Source of the DNA: Stichopus chloronotus | Lineage: Eukaryota; Echinodermata; Holothuroidea; Aspidochirotida; Stichopodidae | Assembly: GCA_021234535.1 (NCBI GenBank) | Contig: CM037839.1 | Location: forward strand, 26,027,196 to 26,091,195 | DNA: 64,000 nucleotides | Reading direction: 5' to 3' | Shown: in pieces, positions 25,163 through 37,400 of the stretch | How the letters are laid out: the number at the start of each line of letters is the position of its first letter | How positions within the stretch are numbered: the first letter of the stretch is position 1 | Position numbers and translations under genes: made by a program | The notes under the pieces: model-generated | What the model was told of the DNA's origin: nothing | The model's database searches: none | What the model saw: only the letters and a program-made list of their open reading frames with translations

Positions 25163-25312
25163 ATGGCAGGTTTGGTAGACGAGGGAGGGTATGCTCGGAC
25201 AGTTGTGTACAATTGAACTCCACTGAGTCATTACTGATGATACAGTATTTTGACACATTCTCATCAAGTTGTTGTCGAACAATATGAGGATCACCCATCA
25301 CTGTTGGTCTGA
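25163..25312 (-). CDS. Gene B exon: cysteine-containing N-glycosylated ectodomain segment
   Basis: This 150-nt exon is open throughout and ends at a consensus GTGAGT donor in phase 1, which joins in frame to the stalk exon at 16.2 kb. The acceptor is TTTTCAG or, two bases later, CAGAG. The second gives the phase 1 entry used by all the downstream stalk exons. The peptide begins RPTVMGDPHIV, has two cysteines (YCIISNDS and EFNCTQ) and three N-glycosylation sequons (NVS, NDS, NCT), and ends in a Pro/Leu linker. The GDPH motif followed by a cysteine about 13 residues later loosely recalls the start of vWD-type or inter-alpha-trypsin-inhibitor C-terminal regions. The match is too short to assign. 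Confidence 0.62.
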
Positions 25313-25315
25313 CTC

Positions 25316-28300
25316 TGAAAAGGAAAGAAAAGAAAGATAGTAATGGAATGTAATGATGTGCACAAATGAATCAATGTGAACAATTTAGATACATAAAATA
25401 TTTACATGGTAACATAGAAAGTAATCATGAGTTTACCAGTATCATCAATTGATCACTGCGTTCTAAACACGCACGAGTACAGTGTGTAGACGGGAGTCGA
25501 TGTTATCGTAACCTGCAATGTACATCCTCCAAACAACACCAAAAACAATTATTTGCCCCTTTAGTTTTGCTGTTCAAAGCAAAATTTGTAAGTTTCCGGT
25601 TTAGTATGAAATTTGCAAACATTAACAAAATTGGTGTATGCATGACTCTGACTAAGCTTTCAGTGAAACTTTCAGAAGAAAAAAGCATTCTCTTCCTATA
25701 CACTATTATTCCTAAATGTGATAATTAATTGTGCTTCCTTTGCTCTTGTTGTGGTAGCAGTTGACTCAAGATTCAAGTACTATTTTAGCTGTCAACTTCA
25801 CGTTGAAATTAATTTTCCACAAACTACCCAATCCAAACAACAACGAAATACAAAACAAACAGTAAGACACATAATTCCAAATATTACTGCAAAGTCATAT
25901 TGATTTCAGCAACTGTTTTTATACAACCAGCACATATAAATAAATATTTAAGTTTAAGGTGTGAACTTTTAACAAAAAAAGAGGGGATCCTGTTGATAAA
26001 TTTGTCCCATTTGCTTAGCAATAGACAATATATTAGATAATATATTAGACATTAGACAATATATAAAACATTTGCAAATACTTTGAAAAAAAATTATTTG
26101 AAAATCTTCCACCTCATAGATTACAGTAATGACACTACTGTGCTTTAAAATCAGTAAAAAATGAGAAGGTTAGGCTCTGGGAGTATATGTTTACATGTTA
26201 GGCAACATCAGAAGTCCAAAGCCACGTGGAGAAATTTACCTAACAGAAGAACACCTGCAAATAAAAATGTGTGTAAATACATTGTGGGTTAGTACTTGAA
26301 GGGCCCTTTGTCCAACAAATGTTTTTGGCAATCTTGACCGGCTGAGATATTTTCAACTCTTTGAAAATCGCCTTGCTTTAATAAATGGGAGACTAGATTC
26401 TACAGTACAGAGGATAAAAGCAAAGAGTGACAAACTTGTGAGATCAAATCATGTTTATTGGGACTGAAATCTCTTAAACATTATTACAAATCAATTTGGC
26501 ATTATTCAAGTGAGGGGGGGCAGCATCAGACCCTTCAATGAATGAATGATATTTACAATGAATTGAACTTTAGTCTTCCTAAAGAAACAGCCATTTTGGT
26601 AACAATAGCATGACAGTTTTGCCCCCAGTTTTCTCAAATGAGCAATTCTTTCTTCAAATTTGCAGACATTAAAATTGAACATCACTCCAGCTTCTTTCCA
26701 ACTCTAGTCCTCCGTACATTTCCTTTTGTCTTTCCTGTCCACAAAATATTGCTTTCTTATTTTTATTCACGTCTTCAATTTTGGGCAGTTCAACAACAGG
26801 CTGTTCAAATGATGGCTGGAAGGTTCACCAGCTTAATGAAGCCTTGTCCAAAGTTCTCTCACACACTGAAATAATTCAGTCAACAACAAATAGTGACCTG
26901 GATAAACACTACAGTACACAATGCATTTCATGATTTCTAGTAGTGACACCAGCATGTTTGAAGCGAAGTGCAATACTGGAAGTAGTTATAGTGCAGTACT
27001 ACTGTATGTGTCTCCAGAAACCTGTTAAACCAATGCTGTCATAGCTCTTTGCTTTCTAAAAGTCAAATTCTGATGTTTTTTATTTTTTTCTGCATATTCC
27101 ATTTACTATTTAATTTTAAAAGTACTGTAACGACTTGAAATAACTGCACTTTGAATAGAAAAAAACAAAACAAATGGTAGACATATTACAAACTTCCAGG
27201 AAACTTCCATACAAGAAACTAGTAAAAAGTCTGACAATACAATGCATTACGGTTACCACTGTTAAAATTGCAGCCTAACATGATCAACTGTCTCACACAT
27301 CATTTCCTTTTCTTACAAGTTTTGCATTTTTTTTTTTTCTCCTTTTCTTGAAAAATGGCATTTTGTACAGATTTGTTCTACTGCGAAACTGACAAACTCT
27401 GCGATATTTGCAGCATTTCAGCAGAGTAGAAAATTTTTAAGTGGCAATGTAACACAGGTAAGTATAGGGCTCGGGTGAACTGTGCATCCAATAATGTACA
27501 GGGATTACAAAAAAATCACACTGCATACTGTGCAGTATCACTGTATACAGTATATAAGTTACCCACCCTCACTAGCTCAACTTGCATAATTAAACAAAAT
27601 GACATAAAAATGAAGCTGTTGCTTTACATTATCCAGCTTCCACGTCTATTGACTCTACTGTATACTTCAATGCACAAAGTATACCAACTGCTTTAAACTA
27701 GAGCAGCAACGTCACTGAATCTCGATGCTTCTGGTTGTTTGCTGTTTGTTTCCTTGAATATGTTTGAAAACAGTTTTGTCATGATCTAATGTTACCATTC
27801 CTTCTCCCCCCTCTAAACTGAGCTGGGAAGTGGCATCTATGTTATTTGTATATTGTGTATATGACTCCCAATGTGACTTGTTATTTGGTTATAAATAAGT
27901 GATCCTGGATAAGTACAAAAACTCAACTGTCTGTTCTTTTCAATGTTTGAAACATTGACCTCCACAAAAAGAAAATAAAAGAACAAAAGGCTTGTTGCAA
28001 CCAATGAGATACACACGCATTTTAAATATACTTGCCTAGGAGCTGGCCTTCATAAGATATCGTATTTAGATGGTGCACTATACACACAGACATGACATAA
28101 TGAATTCAGAGTTAGGATTATCATAGAAACCAAAAAGTAAAGAATATGAGTTCCTCTGGGACGGCTAAAACCAAAATGTCATTTTAAGGAATTAACTGTA
28201 TGGGTTTATGTACTTCGTCTGTGTTTTTTTTATCTGTCCTCCCATGCCTGTGACACGTGTTTAGTATAAGTGGGCATGTAGGCATTTGGAACACACACAA

Positions 28301-30384
28301 AGTAAGTAACAGACGACAATAGTCAGTACGTAATGTATGACATTTCCAGCATGAACTTGTAGGAACTGCAGCTCCAAAGCTTGGTGTGTAACCATAACCA
28401 TAATCCCAATTCTGTTGCTAGGCCTCCTAAAAGTTAGGCTAACACACTTTTGCATGAGTGACTTCTCACATCACTGCATTACACTAACACAGAGGCAGCT
28501 ACGTTGAGCAACATAAAACTGGCAATTCTCTCACTCGCCATAAACCGCACGTGCGTTGGTACGATTGGTCGATAGTCCGCATCAACTACTTTCACAGCTT
28601 TGCAATACTCATGGCACACAAAACTTTATTCTACGACCCTATCCCTACTTTAGTGAACAAATGTGATGTTTATATTGTAGCCAACCGTACATGTGTCTGC
28701 ACAAGAATTGTAATGGTAGGCTATATTACCACATCCAAAATTGCTACAGACCTACAGCAAAGTGAATGTTAACATAGCTATTAACCTATGAAAATTGTTC
28801 AGAAAACAGGTCTCATTTAGAAACTCTGGTTGTACAATAAAGCGATTCCACAATGTTACACAGAAACGTTTCTTGCCGATGAACATATTGTCATTGCAGA
28901 GACTTTGTCAATGAGGACTAACTTATTAGTATGGTTTGTAGGCCTTCAACGTTACATCTTCAAAGGCCTGCATGGTTAGTGGTTTTCAGGTAAATTGTAA
29001 TTGCACCGATGGTAATGGAGTGTTGATAAGTGATAGGCTTATGTTAAATCCTTCAAATTGAGGATTACCAGAAACATCCTTGTTTTCACATCAATCACAG
29101 TATATCGAAGGTGGAGCTTTAACAACTACTGTGCAGAGCCCGCCAACACAAAGAAAGGAAGTTATGGCCATAATTTATATAAGTAGCATGTGCACAATGA
29201 TGAAAGTACTTCAACTTTTCCATGAGTCAGATTCTTTTTGGTCAAAAAGTTGCAAAAAAGACTCATTACACATGTATTTTTCCCACCTCATCTAGTAAAA
29301 TCTTTTGCTGACATTCAAAGAAGCATGCTGGAAAAGTTTGATGCACACTGACAATGAATTGAGACCCAGAAACCATTTTAAAAGAATACCAGAACATCCA
29401 GCGAGCCTGACAATATCTCACTACATGTATTGAGATAAAAACTATAGCAAATTCTGGAATCTGTACACCAGAGTTGCCAGCTATTCCCTGATGTAACCAG
29501 CCAAATTACCAGCCAATTCAGGTGGAAAAAGTCACCAACTATAAACTGTTCTGTCTTTTCTTGAAATTTGACCCTGAACAGTTAGGTAGCAATACTGTAT
29601 GAGTGGAAAGGTCAAGTACCTATATGGTGGAGTCCTGCAGTACTTATACCAGTACAGGGAAATATCCAGTATCTATGTTTGGAGGTAGCAACAGATTAAA
29701 TTTCACCCATTGTGCTCCCAATGCAGTACATCAGTTTCCATATCAAAGCCCTGTTAAGGATTGAGCAATACTAAAATGACTGCGATGGAAATATCTCAGG
29801 TAAAGATACACCAGGGTGAATTTAAATGTAGTGAAAATTTAAGACTATGAAATTTTGAAGGTACACAATGTGCACCCCAAAAACACATGCACCCACTATG
29901 ATACATGACAGTAATGACACCCACCGCTTCATAACCCTGCCTTTCCAATACGACCTCATTACAGCTTACAGGCATAGTACACTATCATTGTTAGCAGTGG
30001 ATCATCGAAGGTGCCATGTTTTTCAGTTCCAAGTGCTTTCAAGAAAACATGGAAAATTTTAAGTTTTAACTGTTAATTTTTCTTGTCCTTCAAGACTAAA
30101 TAAAGGCCACAATGTTGTTTGACAAACTACACCCTTTAACATTTTTATCAGCCAAATTCAGTGAAAAACAGGAGATACACCATTTTGGCATTTAAAACAA
30201 CGAAGTGGCAATCGAGCAGAGTCGTCAGTATAAAGTGTACGTTCGAACAAATATTTGCATGAACAGCAAAAGACACTGAGTCTGCAAGGATACGATACAG
30301 CCTGTTTACTTAAAGAGGAACAAAGAAACAGTATTCTTCCATCTGGTATTTGACGGACATTTACAAAAGTCTCACTGTACTTAC
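25316..30384 (-). other. Probable gene B intron or 5' region
   Basis: No supportable exon was found in this 5-kb stretch, although the phase mismatch between the 30.4 and 25.2 kb exons suggests that one may be missed. It contains the small CpG cluster at 28.5 kb and otherwise AT-rich sequence. Confidence 0.4.
28520..28600. promoter_or_regulatory. Small CpG cluster with inverted CCAAT box
   Basis: The bases from 28535 contain several CpGs (CGCACGTGCG, ACGATTGGTCG) within 50 bp, including an E-box (CACGTG) and ATTGG. It could be a minor or alternative start upstream of the gene B exon at 25.3 kb. Nothing transcribed is visible, so this is a weak call. Confidence 0.15.
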
Positions 30385-30451
30385 CTTGGCTTGCAAAACA
30401 TGTGGCAAGACATGTGAACTTTTAAGGTTCTCTGAAGTGCTGCCTGTTTCG
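30385..30451 (-). CDS. Gene B candidate exon: Ser/Thr-containing segment
   Basis: This 67-nt segment has a near-perfect donor (AAG|GTAAGT) and a good acceptor (CCAATTTCAG). Only one frame is open: one base and then ETGSTSENLKSSHVLPHVLQAK in two parts, entering in phase 2 and leaving in phase 0. The phase 2 entry fits the GTACCA donor of the 31.6 kb candidate. The phase 0 exit does not match the exon at 25.3 kb, so an intermediate exon would be needed. The composition is polar and without cysteine. The support comes from the splice sites. Confidence 0.45.
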
Positions 30452-30904
30452 CTGAAATTGGTGATGCACAGGTATGATTTCAACTGTTTCCAACTTTGTG
30501 CAATGGAATACAAGTGAAGGAAGTTAAAAAGGTAGGCAATGGAAAGCGTTATTGACTCAAAACTCTGCAGGGACTACCCCTGCCGCATGTCTTTCTGCCA
30601 AATTCAGAATGCTCCTTAATCTTATTCAAATACAGACCCATGGCCAGGTGAAGATTTGTTATTGCAAACGACCAAGACACTGGATCACACGCATACAGTG
30701 ATTGAACTTACCTGATGTGATTGATTTTTATGTTTACATAGTACTTGAATTACTGTAGGTAAGAAACTAGAAGGGCACACCAGGAAATGAAGAGTCTAAA
30801 TCAAACACATGTGCAATAGGTAATATGTTCCTGAAAACTGAATGGATGCAAAATCAATTACAAGATAAAACTGAATGACTAAATGAGACTAAGGGATAGT
30901 CAAA

Positions 30905-31375
30905 GATAGATCAATCACCAAGCATAATGTGATAAAATCACTAAATGGGACGTAGGAGAATTCAAGAATACAGAGACAATCACCAGGCAAATTGCAATCT
31001 ATGACTTAAATGGAATTTTTTCAAGGGTATGTGCACAGTAAGATCAATCACCAGGCTTCATGTAATACTGCAAAATGGCTAAATGGAAATGACATTCAAG
31101 CCTACAGGAGACATCGCCTCACATGTAAATTAATGTAATCACTAAATGGAATCTTCCAATCACCAGGTGTCATGCAATACAATTACTGTACTTCGGCATC
31201 ACAGAATACAATGACTTGTTGGAATACAACAACATTTAAGGATACTGTGAAAACAAATCACCAGGCATCGTGTCATACAATCGCTACTGTACAGTCAACA
31301 GAATTCAAGAATATGGAACCAATCACCAGGGACAATCAGTAAATGGGATACGACATACAAGGATATAGGAAAAAC
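30905..31375. repeat. Tandem repeat with AATCACCAGG core, about 65-bp period
   Basis: The core AATCACCAGG (or CACCAAG) occurs at 30913, 30978, 31045, 31158, 31256 and 31321. Several units also carry TCATGTAATAC-like and ACTAAATGGGA blocks. The spacing is about 65 bp or roughly 1.6 times that. The array abuts, and may interrupt, the 3' side of the candidate exon ending at 31434. Confidence 0.7.
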
Positions 31376-31433
31376 CAATAGATCTGACCATACACTCAGC
31401 CCTAATCCAATTTGAAGTTCACGTAACTGGTAC

Positions 31434-31581
31434 TTGAGATGTTGTAATAGTGTTGAAATCCAAGGTTTAAGCCTTTGACTCTGACAAACATCAAATGACA
31501 TGTCCGTTTCATACTGTAAGTTTAATGAAGGTTTCAAGTGCAAGTTTACACGCAAAGTCTCATGTTTCAAAAACTCCACTG
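31434..31581 (-). CDS. Gene B candidate exon: extracellular segment, family unknown
   Basis: A very strong acceptor (about ten T then ACAG) is followed by an open frame entered in phase 1. It reads AVEFLKHETLRVNLHLKPSL, then NLQYETDMSFDVCQSQRLK and PWISTLLQHL. Alternating hydrophobic residues suggest beta strands. The donor is unclear: GTACCA at 31433 (phase 2) would join the 30.4 kb exon, while the frame stays open to a poor GTTTTT site at 31375 inside a tandem repeat. I do not recognise the family. It may belong to gene B because it is upstream on the same strand, but no unbroken phase path to 25.3 kb was found, so it could be part of a separate gene. Confidence 0.42.
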
Positions 31582-33499
31582 CTGTAAAAAAAAAACAAAA
31601 TGTGGCCAAACTATAAAGAAATTTACCCTTTTCTTCAACAAAATTTGCAGGAACAACAGGTTAATTACAGGACAGTAACTTTAGTTAATTACATGAACCT
31701 ATCCCCTTACCCTACACCTAACCCAAATAACAATCACTGATTGGCTTAAAACTTGTTTGAGCCAATATTTTGTTTTAATTGCCACAATCATATTGAAGTG
31801 GCAGGCACACTTCTTTTAAAATTGCTATTTATACAATACACACTGTACTTACCAACAAGTCATTGGACTTGCACATGTGCTGTACACTCAACTGAAGATA
31901 AGATAAAGTGCAAGCTAACTTGTAAATCAAAAGCAACCTGAATGCCTTGCTTTCCTAAAGTTTGCTTTAAATTTTTACTTCTGATGTTTTCACACATGTC
32001 AAGCCACACAGAGAATCAAAATGGCTACATAATGTCTGCTGTATAGAGTCCATAGATTCCATAGAGGTCAAGAGAACTGGGGCCAACAAAGCAGCTAAGC
32101 AAAGACAAAGTTTCAAAGACAAAGTTTCAGTTCTCCTGTCTTTCATTCACCTGACTGCATTGGCTAAGGTGTTTCCTTGTTTTGATTATGAAAACAACAA
32201 ACAGGTTTCTTTCTTTAAAAAAAGGAAATATGTGATAGAGGGTCTCTCCTCTCAGAGGCCCTCTAACACACCTTTCTAATCATGTTCTTGCAAAATACAC
32301 TATTCGGTGTTTGGTACGTGGTCAGATTGCTCACTCTAAGATTGCAGCCTCCAACGCAGAAGAAATGCTGTATATATTCTAATGTTCTACACAGGGGATA
32401 TGAAAGGAGGGGAAGGGCAGCAAACCAAAAGTGGAAATTACTGACTCCAGCCCCCCCCCCCAGCCCCACACCTCTCGATGAGTCCCTCACCCTACTGCAC
32501 AATAGCACAATCAGCAGAAAAAAAAAATGCTGACAATATGTAGGTTACTGCGATTTAAAAAAAAAGAGCAAGGAAAAGTCATTAAGTGGCAACACTTTCG
32601 ACATTATCAAAACCTTTAACAGGTGAGGTTGATCCCCCTAATTTTAATACCCCCTCTGGCAATTGCTGAATGCAATAATATACGCACCGCAAGTGACCTG
32701 GCTGCCACCTCTCCTTCCCCCCTCTACATCCCTCTACTGAAAATCTATAGATCAGGAAACTATATGGATAAGCAGATAATTATAGTGAATGCCAGTCCAG
32801 ACACACTCAAGGGTCATCCTGCATTTTTGTTGGACATTTTGTTGGGTTTAAGGAGCAATTTACATGTTGAAGGTCTTGCATTGTAAACGAGCATATTTGT
32901 GTCAGCACCTTGCATGCAGCAAAATGTTGAGTAACTCATTTTTGTGTGGCCACTGTAACATGTACTAGCATTGCAATTTGGTATGGTTACGACCTTTCAT
33001 TTCTGATTTATCTGAAATGCTGTAATTTACTTAGTTATTGAGAGTTCTAGTCAAAATGTTGTCAGACTAGTACAGTAAGGTCTAGGGTCAATAAGTCTGG
33101 CTAAAGAAGACAAGTTTTTATTTTGGCTGTAATGCATTTTGTTGTTTTGTTGCAATTTGTGCAATATTCAAGTTTTAAAACAATGTATCATTGAAAAAGT
33201 TGTCAGATCATCTTTGTGACCTTAGGAACTTTTTTCCAACCATGCACCTTCAGGCCTTGAAACATGTTTTGGAAAATAAATTACAAGTTTATGCTTTTTT
33301 ATGTAAATTTTAGGCTTATATGCTACTGTTTTATGACAATTTTATGCCATTTATGCAGCTACTGTGAGGGTATGTTCTTTAGAACAACACCTGGTGAGAA
33401 ACAGGATGTTCATTAACTGGTCCATGCCTATGTCACAGTGAATAAATTTGCAACATTATGTCACTATCTTACCAAAAGGAATGTAGGAAACTGTAAGCT

Positions 33500-34010
33500 A
33501 CAAACTCAGTGGAAGAACCACCAACATTGTGCAAGACAATCTGTAGGGGGAGAAACACTGCAGAATTTCATGAAATGGAGGTCCACTTGGGACTGTGGAC
33601 TGAAAATGTTTTGAAAACCATGCATGGACTACCACCCAAGGAAAAGTTACATAAATCTATGAAAGCATGTGTGACAAGCAGCATTTCAAACAGGATTTCA
33701 TAAAATGGGCCATAGGGCCCACATTGGGCCTTGGACTAAAAATCCCTGAACATCCTAAAGGTACTATTAAGAGAGTATCATTGCGAGAAGTCCTCAACAT
33801 TTGCAAAAGAGAATCTGTAGGAGGAGAAGCATTTTGCAGAATTTCACAAAATGGGCCATAGAACCCACATGGGACATCAGACCAAACGTTTTGAACATCC
33901 CAAATGGCCCATCACCTATGGAACATTGTGTTTTAGTTTCATAAAAATCCATGAAAGCATGACAGACGAGAAGCATTTTGATTAACTGTGAACAGACAGT
34001 CATAGATAGA
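33500..34010. repeat. Dispersed repeat R2, second copy
   Basis: Three units carry CTGTAGGGGGAGAAACACTGC or TCTGTAGGAGGAGAAGCATT, each followed by GCAGAATTTCATGAAATGG or its variant and by a GGCCCACATTGGGCCTTGGAC-like block (shortened here). The order matches R2 at 1.6-2.6 kb. It lies in the gap between gene A and the gene B exons. Confidence 0.65.
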
Positions 34011-35273
34011 GCCCTATCACAATAGCTCACACCAGTTTCTAGACAGAGTGAGCTAAAAATTGTCCTAATTTACAGTAGATTGCTTTTATTTAGAATGTTT
34101 TCAACTTAGTAAAGTGAGTTTGTTCCTTCCGTTGTCACACGTAAAGACTGGTGGGAGCAAAAGGTCTTCAATCCATCATCAATTGATGCCTAACACACCA
34201 GAAAATGTTTGGCCAAAAATACCAACCATATTACCAGACATGGCATTTCCAGACCCATTTTGTCTGTTCGTTTAAATGCCTCACCCCATCCACTACAAAT
34301 AAATGTATTTTAAATTTGTTTTGGGTTCAAAATATGACCAAGAAAGGGGGCATGACCTCCCATGCTCCCCTCACATAGTGGTGCCACTGAACAGATCTGA
34401 AGAAACCAAACTGAACCTATGCAATCAGGTGGCTTTTAACCTCATGCCAAACATCATGAGCAAGTAGTAAATATGCTATAGATATCAACTATGAATTTGC
34501 TTGATCAAGTTTAGATCAAACCACCATGAATTTGAAAGTTTGAGGATTAGAAACTCCGTACACTGTAGGCTCATCAAGGTCCCTATACCATACTGATCAG
34601 TCCATGAAGGGTTCCTCAGCCCATACTCAATACAGCAATGCAGCAACATGATACAATACTATACTTTGCCTTTAAATCAGGGTGCTACTATTAAAATAGC
34701 ACTCACTGACATGACCAAGCCTCTAGGTGGAAAATTGATGGTGTGCAAATATATTTACAAATTTATTTAGGTGCGAGTACTGTTGTCTATAAAACATTAA
34801 CAGCGTGTTATGTGTATGCACTATACACATAGGGCAACAGAATAAGAAATCATTGAAAATACATCCCAATTGTGAGCCACATGGAGCACACATGAGCGCA
34901 AATGACATTCTGAGGCATTAAGGAAGGATTATTTGACGAGAGAGATGTAAGCAGTACAAAACCTTTATCAATAATATATACTAAGATTTTTATGATTTAT
35001 CTCTAATTTTATGCTTTTTATCCTAGATGCCCATTTTAAAAGATATTTTATGAATTTTATCATTTGATGCCACTCTGGGAGGCCCGCACCTTAATTGTCT
35101 GTATTACAGATCTTCTAAACTTTGAATCAAATTCATGGATGGAAATGGTATAAATTCCATTGGAGTTTCAGTTGTATATTGGATGGAGTGAGTGGGGGAG
35201 AGAAGAAGGATTACACATGTTTACTTTATATAAGAACTGCAACTGATGTATGGGACACACACATTTCTTTCAC

Positions 35274-35350
35274 TTGAACCACTCGAGGGGCAAAACATTG
35301 TGGGGGGGCCACTTTGTATTCATGACAGGGTGTTTCCTTGCACCAACTAT
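35274..35350 (-). CDS. Possible exon with cysteine-rich segment, unproven
   Basis: After TTCCTTTGCTGTAG the minus strand reads DSWCKETPCHEYKVAPPQ and then CFAPRVVQ to a weak GTGAAA site. An alternative acceptor, AAGCTTCCAG, would start it at 35387 with DVYWSNFYSFAV. Three cysteines and the acceptor strength are suggestive, but the donor is poor and no phase partner was identified. It may instead be a repeat copy. It lies between genes A and B. Confidence 0.22.
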
Positions 35351-36769
35351 CTACAGCAAAGGAATAGAAATTAGACCAATATACATCCTGGAAGCTTAAA
35401 AATAGGGTACTTTTGGGGGTGTATAATATCACTGACTTTAGGGTATATACTCTAGGTATATTCCAAGACTCAGAGGCACATGTAACGGATTCACCCAATC
35501 AACAACCTACTGTAGCACAGGTGAGCTGATTATCCACTATACTGACGAACAAATGACTTTCTCAGAAGATTTTGCAAACTTGTGCATACACAGGGGATAA
35601 TATGTGACATAGACCACTCTGCCATCAGTCACCTAATACTTTATGGCACACAGGTGAATATGCAAATTGGATCAGACCAAAATGCCAGATCAAGATGTTT
35701 CATTTCCTGGTTGGAAATAACACATGCTGATGCAAGAGACAATCCTGTACAATATTTGGAAAACTACAGCCCTTTCTACCCCATCAGCTAGACCATCATG
35801 ATGTGTGAATAATCAAAATTGCCAATCACATCTAACAGACCTCCTAATTATATCATACATTGTTGTTATCCATCTTACTGTTTGGAGGGTGATGTCAGTA
35901 AGGACACTTATGGAATGTAACACAGATATTTTACGTGTCCCCAAAAAAGTCATAAGGAATGTGCAATGAGTTACGATCATACAGTGCTTAAGTGTGGTTG
36001 GGTTTCAACAAGGTTTGGCTCACTTCAGTACTTCTTGCCACTGTGAAATCGAGTAATTTTGGAAGGAAGTGCCAATCTCAGAGGCTCTCCAACTACGTGG
36101 CTCTATAGTATGTCACATCAAAACTATCAGGCTTCAGGCATAATAATGAACAGTAAATTTTGACATTAAATTTGCTACTTATACTTCATGCAAAGGATGC
36201 TTAAAGAAGAGTTATTAGTCATTTCAATAGTTCACCCTCTATTTAACAACAGCATTAACAAAGGAAATGTCATTTCGATGAAGATGGTTTACAGTCTCTG
36301 TTACACAAAGTCATAACTTATGGCAAGAGAATGAAACTAATATATTTGCATCCGGAAAACAATGAAAGCATATGCTGATTTTTACGCTTTTCTTTATTTG
36401 TCATTTTTCTTCGGTCATTAATTTTCTTGCAGGTGAAATTAAACAATGTCTGGTTCATTTGATAGTCTGTGTAAGTTACTGTACATGCCTGCAATACGTT
36501 GTCTACAATAACATGACGGTGGAACACTAACATATTGTGGACTGTGACCGTGTGAAGTGCTTAACTAAGCGTAGAAATTTATTTGGTGCAGTTTTTCGGA
36601 AAAATAATGAATTTTTTTGGGGTACAAATACAATTCTGAGTGGCACATTTTGGAACAGCTGATGGCCAGCCACCGCTGGCATCAAATCTGACTTTCAGTC
36701 ATTCTTGGCCTAGCCTACTGCATACTTTAGTAGGTCAACTAACACTGTAAGTAACAAAAGTGAAAGGTA

Positions 36770-37400
36770 ACATTGCTCGCTAATCCTTGCTAACAAACGT
36801 ACCAGATATTCTTTTACGGTTATTCGGTTAATATAATGAACTTACGAGATCTACATTTTATGTCGGATTAAAAGTTAAATCGTTGACCCAATTGACTCAT
36901 TTCCGGATTCGTCTCATGGACAGGAAACTTCTGAGATGATCTCCAAACGTTACGTGTGGAACATTTTTCTGTGCCTACCTCTGCTGTATTAGTATTACGC
37001 AATGCAGCTGTACAGTAGTCATTGAGTTACGCGGAAAACATTGTACTAACGTGGTTTCTGTTGTGACGTGAAATCACTGACGTTCAGTTGAAGAGGTCAG
37101 TGTATGAAATCGTAAAAAGGTGCCTTTAACCTTTATACTGGGTTAAATCAAACAATTCCATACGATGAAACCTCAGATTGGTCAATGAAACCTCCCGATT
37201 CGTCAGTGGAACCTCCCGATTGGTCAAAGTTTTTCGTTGCACGCTAACTAGCTATCCATTTCACAAATCCATCAACGATTTCCCGAAAAATATCAACATT
37301 TCCCGGCCCTGAGTTCTGACTTTATTTCCGGAGAAAGACGACCCAACTAGTAATGCACAAAGAATGAGGAAAAAAATACTCTCTGAAACGTTTCCTTAAA
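36770..37400 (-). promoter_or_regulatory. CpG-rich candidate promoter with tandem inverted CCAAT boxes
   Basis: CpG is much denser here than in the flanks. Three tandem units of about 21 bp (37165-37184, 37185-37205, 37206-37226) have the form ATGAAACCTCCCGATTGGTCA. Two carry ATTGG, the inverse of CCAAT, and the middle one has ATTCG. On the minus strand these are GACCAAT boxes spaced about two helical turns apart per unit. TGACGT half-sites occur at about 37065 and 37079. Downstream on the minus strand an ATG at 37020-37022 opens 14 codons (MTTVQLHCVILIQQ) to a CAGAG|GTAGGC donor at 36978, a possible first exon. The segment lies between gene A and the gene B exons and could drive either strand. 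NF-Y binding to CCAAT is established; use here is inferred. Confidence 0.3.

Noticed and set aside
26240..26254. 15-nt phase 1-1 microexon between good-looking splice sites
   Set aside because: It would encode only VLLL with split Gly codons. It is too short to support without transcripts and does not fix the 30.4-to-25.2 kb phase gap.
27411..27455. Plus-strand segment with ATTTGCAG acceptor and ACAG|GTAAGT donor
   Set aside because: Only one frame is open for 14 codons and no phase-compatible partners were found on the plus strand. Probably chance.
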